In this document: piece after piece, positions 59,282 to 64,000 of the stretch
Layout: the number at the start of each line of letters is the position of its first letter
How positions within the stretch are numbered: the first letter of the stretch is position 1
The notes under the pieces: model-generated
What the model was told of the DNA's origin: nothing
What the model saw: only the letters and a program-made list of their open reading frames with translations
Database searches by the model: none
Made by a program: the position numbers and the translations under genes
Origin: Roseithermus sacchariphilus
Lineage (GTDB): Bacteria; Bacteroidota; Rhodothermia; Rhodothermales; MEBIC09517
Assembly (NCBI GenBank): GCA_003285105.1
Contig: CP030158.1
Coordinates: 1,650,501-1,714,500, forward strand
DNA: 64,000 nucleotides
Direction of reading: 5' to 3'

Positions 59282-62097
59282 CGCCGGAACGCTGGCAACG
59301 GATCGAAGCGCTCTACGCCGAAGCGCTGGAGCAGCCCCGCGCGGCACAGGCCGACTACGTCGCCGCCCGGGCCGGCGCCGATACGACGCTGCGCGACGAG
59401 GTGCTCAGCCTGATCGACGCACACTACGCCGATGCCGACTTCCTGGCGCAGCCGGTCGAGGCCGGGCGGCTGGCGGCCTGGCTGGATGCCCTGCCGGAGG
59501 TGCCGGGCCTCCTGCCGGGCGCTCCGCGGCCGGGCGATGACATCGGCGGGTACCGCCTGCTGCGCGTGCTCGGCCGTGGCGGCATGGGGACCGTCTACCT
59601 GGCCGAGCGCCGGACCGAGGCCTTTACGCAGCGCGTGGCGCTGAAGCTGCTGCGCCGCGGCCTGGACACCGGGGACCTGCTGGCCCGCTTCTTCGCCGAG
59701 CAGCGCATCCTGGCCCGCCTCAGCCATCCGCACATCGCCCGGCTCATCGACGGCGGCGTCACCGCGGACGGCCTGCCCTATTTCGCCCTGGAATACGTCG
59801 ACGGCTGCCCGATCACGGATTACGCCGATCGCCACGGCCTGGGGGTCGAGGCCCGCCTGCGGCTCTTCGACCAGGTCTGTGAGGCCGTGCAATGTGCCCA
59901 CCAGCACCTCGTCGTCCACCGGGACCTCAAGCCCTCCAATCTCCTCGTCACCACGGATCCCGGATCGGAGCCGGGGCGGGCGACGGTGAAGCTGCTCGAT
60001 TTCGGCATCGCCAAGCTGCTCCAGCCCGGTCCGGCAGACGCCCCGGTGCTGACGGCCACGGGGGTCCGGGTGATGACGCCGGCCTATGCCGCCCCGGAGC
60101 AGGTGCGCGGCGGGCCGATCACCACCGCCACGGACGTCTACGCCCTCGGGGTCATCCTCTACGAACTGCTCACCGGGCAGCGGCCCTACGACCTGGACGG
60201 GGCCTCGGGGGCCACCATCGAGCGCATCGTCTGCGAGACGTCGCCGCCCCGCCCCTCGACGCAGGCGTCCCGCCGAACCGACGCGCCGCCGGCCGGGCCG
60301 CCGGCCGGCCCGGCCCGCGCGGGGCTCGACCCGGAGCGGCTGCGCCGGCGCCTCAAGGGCGATCTCGACACCATCATCCTCAAGGCGCTGCGCAAAGACC
60401 CGGCCGAGCGTTACGGCACCGTCGATCAACTGCGCGAGGACCTCCGGCGGCACCTGGCCGGCCTGCCGGTGCGGGCGCGGCCGCTGACGTGGCGCTACCG
60501 GACCCATCGGTTCGTGCGGCGGCATCGCGCGCCGGTCGTCGCCGCGGTGCTGATCGCCGCGCTGCTGGCCGGCTTCAGCATCCTCACCGCCCGGCAGGCG
60601 GCCCGGATCGAAACGCAGGCGGCCGTCGTCGCTGAGGAACGCGACAAGGCGGAGGAGGTGGCGCGGTTCCTCGTCTCGCTGTTCCGCAGCGCCGACCCCG
60701 GAGAGGCCCGCGGCGAGGACGTGACGGCGCGAACGCTGCTGGAACGCGGCCGCGCGCGTGTGGAGGAGGAGCTGGCCGGGCAGCCGGCCGTGCAGGCTAC
60801 GATGCTCGGCGTGATGGGAGAGGTCTACGAGGCGCTGGGCGACTACGCCGAGGCCGAGGCGCTCGCCCGGCAGGCGCTCCTGCGGGAGCAGGCCGTCCAC
60901 GGCCCCCGCCATGCCGCCACGGCCACGGCGCTGAACCGGCTCGGCTGGATCCGCCACCTGCGCGGCGACGAGGCCGGCGCCGACTCGACGCTGCGGGCGG
61001 CGCTGGCCCTCCGGCAGGCCGTGCTCGGCCCTGACCACCTCGACGTCGCCCGCACGATGAACGACCTGGCCGTGGTGGCCCAGGCCCGGGGCGATTATGC
61101 CGCTACCGACACGCTGCTGCGCGCGGCGCTGGCCCTCCGGCAGGCGCGTCTCGGCCCCGAGCACATGGCCGTCGCCACGACGCTCAACAACCTGGCCGCG
61201 CTGCGGTGGCGGCTCGGCGACTACGACGGAGCCGCCCGCTACTTCGAACAGGCCCTCGCCGTCTTTCGCACGACCCTCGGCGAGATGCACCCCCGCATCG
61301 CCATCACCCTGAACAACCTCGCCGTGACGTACCAGGTGCAGGGCGACCTGGACCGCGCGGAGGCCCGGTACCGCGAAGCCCTGGCGATGCGCCGCCGCCT
61401 GTTCGGGGACGCCCACCCGGAGGTCGCCCGTAGCCTGAACACGCTCGGTCACCTGCTCACCCGCCGGGGCGACTATGCCGCCGCCGACTCGCTGCTGACC
61501 GAGGCGCTGGCCCTCCGGCGTGCGTTGCTGGGACCGCGCCACCCCGACCTGGCCTCGACGCTCGTGACGCTCGCCGGGCTGCGGGAGGCGCAGGGCCGCT
61601 ACGCGGAGGCAGAGCGGTTGCACCGTGAGGCGCTGGCGATGCGGGAGGCGCTGCTCGGCCATGGGCACGCCGAGGTCGCCGAATCCCTCGGCGGCCTGGC
61701 CCGGCTGGAGCGGCGCCGGGGCCGCCCGGCCGACGCCGCCCGCCTCTATCGGGAAGCGCTGGCCGTGGAACGGCAGGCCCTCGGGCCGCAGCACCCGCGC
61801 GTGGCCGAAACGCTCCGGCAACTCGGGCTGGTGGAGCAGGACCTCGGACACCTCGACGCGGCGGTGGCCCACCTGCGGGAGGCGCTGGCCCTGGCCCGGA
61901 CGGCGCTCGGGGCGGAGCACGCCACCGTCGCCGGCCTGCACGTCGACCTGGCGGCGGCGCTGATCGCGCAGGGGGCGGCGGCCGAGGCCGTCGGGCTGCT
62001 GCGGCACGCCGCCGAGGTCGGAGACGCGGAGACGGCCGCACGGGCCCGGGCGCTGATGGCCCGGATCCCCACGGCCCGCCCACCGGCCGGCGGCTGA
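59278..62097 (+). CDS. Ser/Thr protein kinase with transmembrane segment and TPR domain
   Basis: A 939-residue membrane kinase. The cytoplasmic kinase domain (about residues 88-400) has the glycine loop VLGRGGMGTVYLAE, the lysine in RVALKLLRRG, VHRDLKPSN (H214, R215, D216), LLDFGIAKL and APEQVRGG. One membrane segment (PVVAAVLIAALLAGFSIL, about 419-436) follows. The outer part is about ten tetratricopeptide repeats of the Kinesin-light-chain type (YAEAEALARQALLREQAVHGPRH, YDGAARYFEQALAVFRTTLGEMHP and similar). GGAGG upstream is one of the few clear ribosome-binding sites here. It overlaps the sigma factor gene by 4 bp and probably phosphorylates it or a partner. Confidence 0.94.
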   Translation: MTPERWQRIEALYAEALEQPRAAQADYVAARAGADTTLRDEVLSLIDAHYADADFLAQPVEAGRLAAWLDALPEVPGLLPGAPRPGDDIGGYRLLRVLGRGGMGTVYLAERRTEAFTQRVALKLLRRGLDTGDLLARFFAEQRILARLSHPHIARLIDGGVTADGLPYFALEYVDGCPITDYADRHGLGVEARLRLFDQVCEAVQCAHQHLVVHRDLKPSNLLVTTDPGSEPGRATVKLLDFGIAKLLQPGPADAPVLTATGVRVMTPAYAAPEQVRGGPITTATDVYALGVILYELLTGQRPYDLDGASGATIERIVCETSPPRPSTQASRRTDAPPAGPPAGPARAGLDPERLRRRLKGDLDTIILKALRKDPAERYGTVDQLREDLRRHLAGLPVRARPLTWRYRTHRFVRRHRAPVVAAVLIAALLAGFSILTARQAARIETQAAVVAEERDKAEEVARFLVSLFRSADPGEARGEDVTARTLLERGRARVEEELAGQPAVQATMLGVMGEVYEALGDYAEAEALARQALLREQAVHGPRHAATATALNRLGWIRHLRGDEAGADSTLRAALALRQAVLGPDHLDVARTMNDLAVVAQARGDYAATDTLLRAALALRQARLGPEHMAVATTLNNLAALRWRLGDYDGAARYFEQALAVFRTTLGEMHPRIAITLNNLAVTYQVQGDLDRAEARYREALAMRRRLFGDAHPEVARSLNTLGHLLTRRGDYAAADSLLTEALALRRALLGPRHPDLASTLVTLAGLREAQGRYAEAERLHREALAMREALLGHGHAEVAESLGGLARLERRRGRPADAARLYREALAVERQALGPQHPRVAETLRQLGLVEQDLGHLDAAVAHLREALALARTALGAEHATVAGLHVDLAAALIAQGAAAEAVGLLRHAAEVGDAETAARARALMARIPTARPPAGG

Positions 62098-62195
62098 GCT
62101 GGCCCTCGCTCCGCCGGAACCGGATCCCCGGCCCGCCGGTCCGTACCGGTCCCTCCTGCATCCCGCCCGCTCCGTCGTCCCTCGCCCCCGCCCCC

Positions 62196-64000
62196 ATGCT
62201 CTGCCCCCGCCTTTCGTGGCTTCGCCGCCATGCCGTCCGGCGGAGGATGCAGCGCCGGATGTGGTTCGTGCTCGCCGCCCTCGCCGCGCTGGCCCTGCCG
62301 GCCGGGCCGGCCGAGGTCCCAGCGGCCCGGGCGCAGGGCTTCAACACCGTCAGCGGGCGCAACCACCCGGAGCTCGACTGGCAGGTGGCCGAGACGGCGC
62401 ACTTCCGCATCATGTACCCGGCACATCTGGCCGGCATCGAACGCGAAGCCGCGCCCATCGCCGAGGCCGGCTACGCGGCGCTGACGGCCAACCTGGGCGT
62501 CTCGTTCGACGAGAAGATCCGCATCTATCTGTCCGACGAAGACGACATCGTCAACGGCTTTGCCGTGCCCGTGGGCACCGGCCACACGAACATCTGGGTG
62601 CACCAGAGCGGCCTGGCGACGGTCTGGACCGGGCGGGAGAAGTGGCTGCGCAAGGTGATCGCCCACGAGCTGGCACACCTCGTCCACTACCGGGCCGTGC
62701 AATCGCCGCTGGGGCCGTTTGCCGTGCTCTTCGGCAACCCGCTGCCGCGCTTCTGGACGGAGGGCCTGGCGCAGTATCAGACGGAAGCCTGGGACGCGCA
62801 GCGCGGCGACCGCTGGCTCCGCACGGCCGTCCTCGATGATCGCCTCTCCTACACCGACGGCCGCTCGACCTGGAACGGGCGGCTGCTCTATGCCGTCGGC
62901 CACAGCCAGGTCCGCTACTTCGCCCGGCAGTATGGCGACTCGACCCTCGCCCGCCTGCTCGCCCACCGAAAGCCCGTCCTGCTCGGGCTGAGCCGGGTGC
63001 ATGACTTCGAGGCCGCCCTGGAGGCCGTCGCGGGCCGCTCCTACCGCGCCTTCTACGACGACTGGCGGCGGGACGTGAACGTCTACTACAACACGCTCGC
63101 CGGGCAGATGGAGCCGTTCGACTCGCTCGGCGTGGCGCCGATGGCGCTGCCGGGGCAGTACGTCTACGACGTCCGCTTCAGCCCGGACACGGCGCGGGTC
63201 GCCCTGCTGATCCAGCCTTCGCTGGAGCAGCCGGTGCGGCGGCTGGTCGTGCTGGAGCAGGCCACCGGCGCCGCCCGGGTCGTGGCCGAAGGGAGCCTCC
63301 GCGCCCCGGTCGCGTGGAGCCCGGACGGCCGGCACCTGGCCTTCGCCCGCCTCACCCGGGGCGCGCACGGCTCGCTGCTGTACGATCTGTACCTCGCCGA
63401 GGCTGCCGGGGGGCGGCCCCGCCGCCTGACGCACAGCCGCCGGGCCGCGGCCCCTGCCTTTTCCCCGGACGGGCAGCGCCTCGCCTTCGTCGGGTCGGCC
63501 GGCGGGACGGACCAGGTCGTTCTGCTGGATCTCGATACCGGCACCGAAACCCCGGTGACGCACTTCGCGGGCGACGTGCAGCTCGGCGCGCTCGCCTGGC
63601 AGCCCGGAGCGCAGCGGCTGGCGCTGGCGCGCTTCCTGCCCGACGGCACCCGCGACCTGGCGCTGCTGGATCTGGCGACGGGCCGCCTCACCCCGCTCAC
63701 CGACGGCACGCACGACGACCGCGACCCCGTCTGGAGCCCCGACGGCCGGGCCCTCGCCTACACCTCGTTCCGCGACGATGTGCCGAACGTTTTCGTCTAC
63801 GACCTCGACGCGCGGACGCACCGGCGGGTGACGTACCTGGCCCTGGGGGCGGCCGTGCGGGACTGGCTGCCGCCCGACTCGCTCCACGCCGGCGGCTCGC
63901 TCGTCCTCCTCTCTCAGGCCTCGAAGTCCCGCGACCGGGTCTTTCGGGTCGATGCGGGACGGGGGCCGACGGTGCGGGGCCCGGCGACGGTCCCGCCGGC
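62196..64000 (+). CDS. Gluzincin protease-TolB propeller protein, 3' end missing
   Basis: The first 601 residues of a large exported protein cut by the window end. A signal peptide is present (MWFVLAALAALALPAGPA... ARAQG). The metalloprotease domain carries VIAHELAHLVHY (H157, E158, H161) and FWTEGLAQYQTE (E189). From about residue 320 a TolB/PD40 propeller shows VYDVRFSPDTARVALL, VAWSPDGRHLAFARL, PAFSPDGQRLAFVGS and DPVWSPDGRALAYTS. This is the same architecture as the gene at 35841, so a C-terminal outer-membrane barrel is expected beyond the window. Alternative starts are 62247 and 62259. The open frame continues to the last base. Confidence 0.88.
   Translation, partial: MLCPRLSWLRRHAVRRRMQRRMWFVLAALAALALPAGPAEVPAARAQGFNTVSGRNHPELDWQVAETAHFRIMYPAHLAGIEREAAPIAEAGYAALTANLGVSFDEKIRIYLSDEDDIVNGFAVPVGTGHTNIWVHQSGLATVWTGREKWLRKVIAHELAHLVHYRAVQSPLGPFAVLFGNPLPRFWTEGLAQYQTEAWDAQRGDRWLRTAVLDDRLSYTDGRSTWNGRLLYAVGHSQVRYFARQYGDSTLARLLAHRKPVLLGLSRVHDFEAALEAVAGRSYRAFYDDWRRDVNVYYNTLAGQMEPFDSLGVAPMALPGQYVYDVRFSPDTARVALLIQPSLEQPVRRLVVLEQATGAARVVAEGSLRAPVAWSPDGRHLAFARLTRGAHGSLLYDLYLAEAAGGRPRRLTHSRRAAAPAFSPDGQRLAFVGSAGGTDQVVLLDLDTGTETPVTHFAGDVQLGALAWQPGAQRLALARFLPDGTRDLALLDLATGRLTPLTDGTHDDRDPVWSPDGRALAYTSFRDDVPNVFVYDLDARTHRRVTYLALGAAVRDWLPPDSLHAGGSLVLLSQASKSRDRVFRVDAGRGPTVRGPATVPP

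Noticed and set aside
59149-62007. A 952-codon minus-strand frame opposite the kinase-TPR gene
   Set aside because: It mirrors the TPR repeats of the real kinase gene and has no domain of its own.

Overview
The window is a GC-rich (roughly two-thirds G+C by eye) stretch of bacterial chromosome that most resembles the Rhodothermales/Rhodothermota, the halophilic and thermophilic relatives of Bacteroidota. The reasons are a type IX secretion C-terminal sorting domain with the NYPNPFNP signature (45674-46183), a GNAT acetyltransferase of the kind linked to arginine genes in Bacteroidota, few Shine-Dalgarno sites, several TTG/GTG starts, and surface proteins built from TolB-type propellers, FG-GAP repeats and YD repeats. 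No rRNA, tRNA, CRISPR array, phage or complete insertion sequence was seen. The assignment is an inference from protein style.

Layout. 1-4.3 kb: the 5' end of a metallo-beta-lactamase RNA hydrolase, a Tat-exported NIPSNAP protein, an MFS transporter and a class A beta-lactamase-like lipoprotein. 4.4-9.8 kb: an ion/bicarbonate module of a CPA2 antiporter fused to TrkA-N and EIIA domains, NhaA, SbtA and an SbtB-like PII protein; a palindromic MITE sits exactly in the stop codon of sbtB. 9.8-16.5 kb: hybrid histidine kinase, phosphopentomutase, a GAF plus degenerate GGDEF-like protein, and a KamA-type radical SAM aminomutase with a small zinc-ribbon protein. 16.5-18.1 kb: an ATP-grasp ligase whose 3' end is duplicated as a 124-bp copy on the other side of a DUF4926 gene. 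18.1-25.4 kb: an SDR, then a minus-strand run of argS, a four-helix bundle gene, pheA, ftsX, trpB2 and the GNAT gene. 25.5-30.6 kb: sulfatase, DUF6544 protein, a small orphan Ig-like ORF, an FG-GAP lipoprotein and a VTT membrane protein. 30.6-35.4 kb: tldD, rodA and mrdA (cell elongation). 35.8-40.4 kb: a metalloprotease-propeller-barrel outer-membrane protein, PhzF and a DUF493 protein. 40.9-45.6 kb: a plus-strand sugar-catabolism cluster (HPS/KGPDC decarboxylase-synthase, zinc-type dehydrogenase, DUF1080 lipoprotein, SDR, TIM-barrel isomerase). 45.6-62.1 kb: a 4038-residue secreted protein (five beta-helix modules, DUF11, RHS/YD repeats, candidate C-terminal thiol-enzyme domain) with a small T9SS-sorted YD-repeat companion, and divergently an ECF sigma factor/Ser-Thr kinase-TPR pair. 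62.2-64 kb: a second metalloprotease-propeller protein cut by the window end.

The most unusual features are the giant modular protein with a Cys-His-Asp triad spaced as in transglutaminases; the SbtA/SbtB bicarbonate module beside two sodium/proton antiporters; and phased short tandem repeats (7, 11 or 16 bp) that cluster at gene 3' ends throughout the window and sometimes run into stop or start codons.
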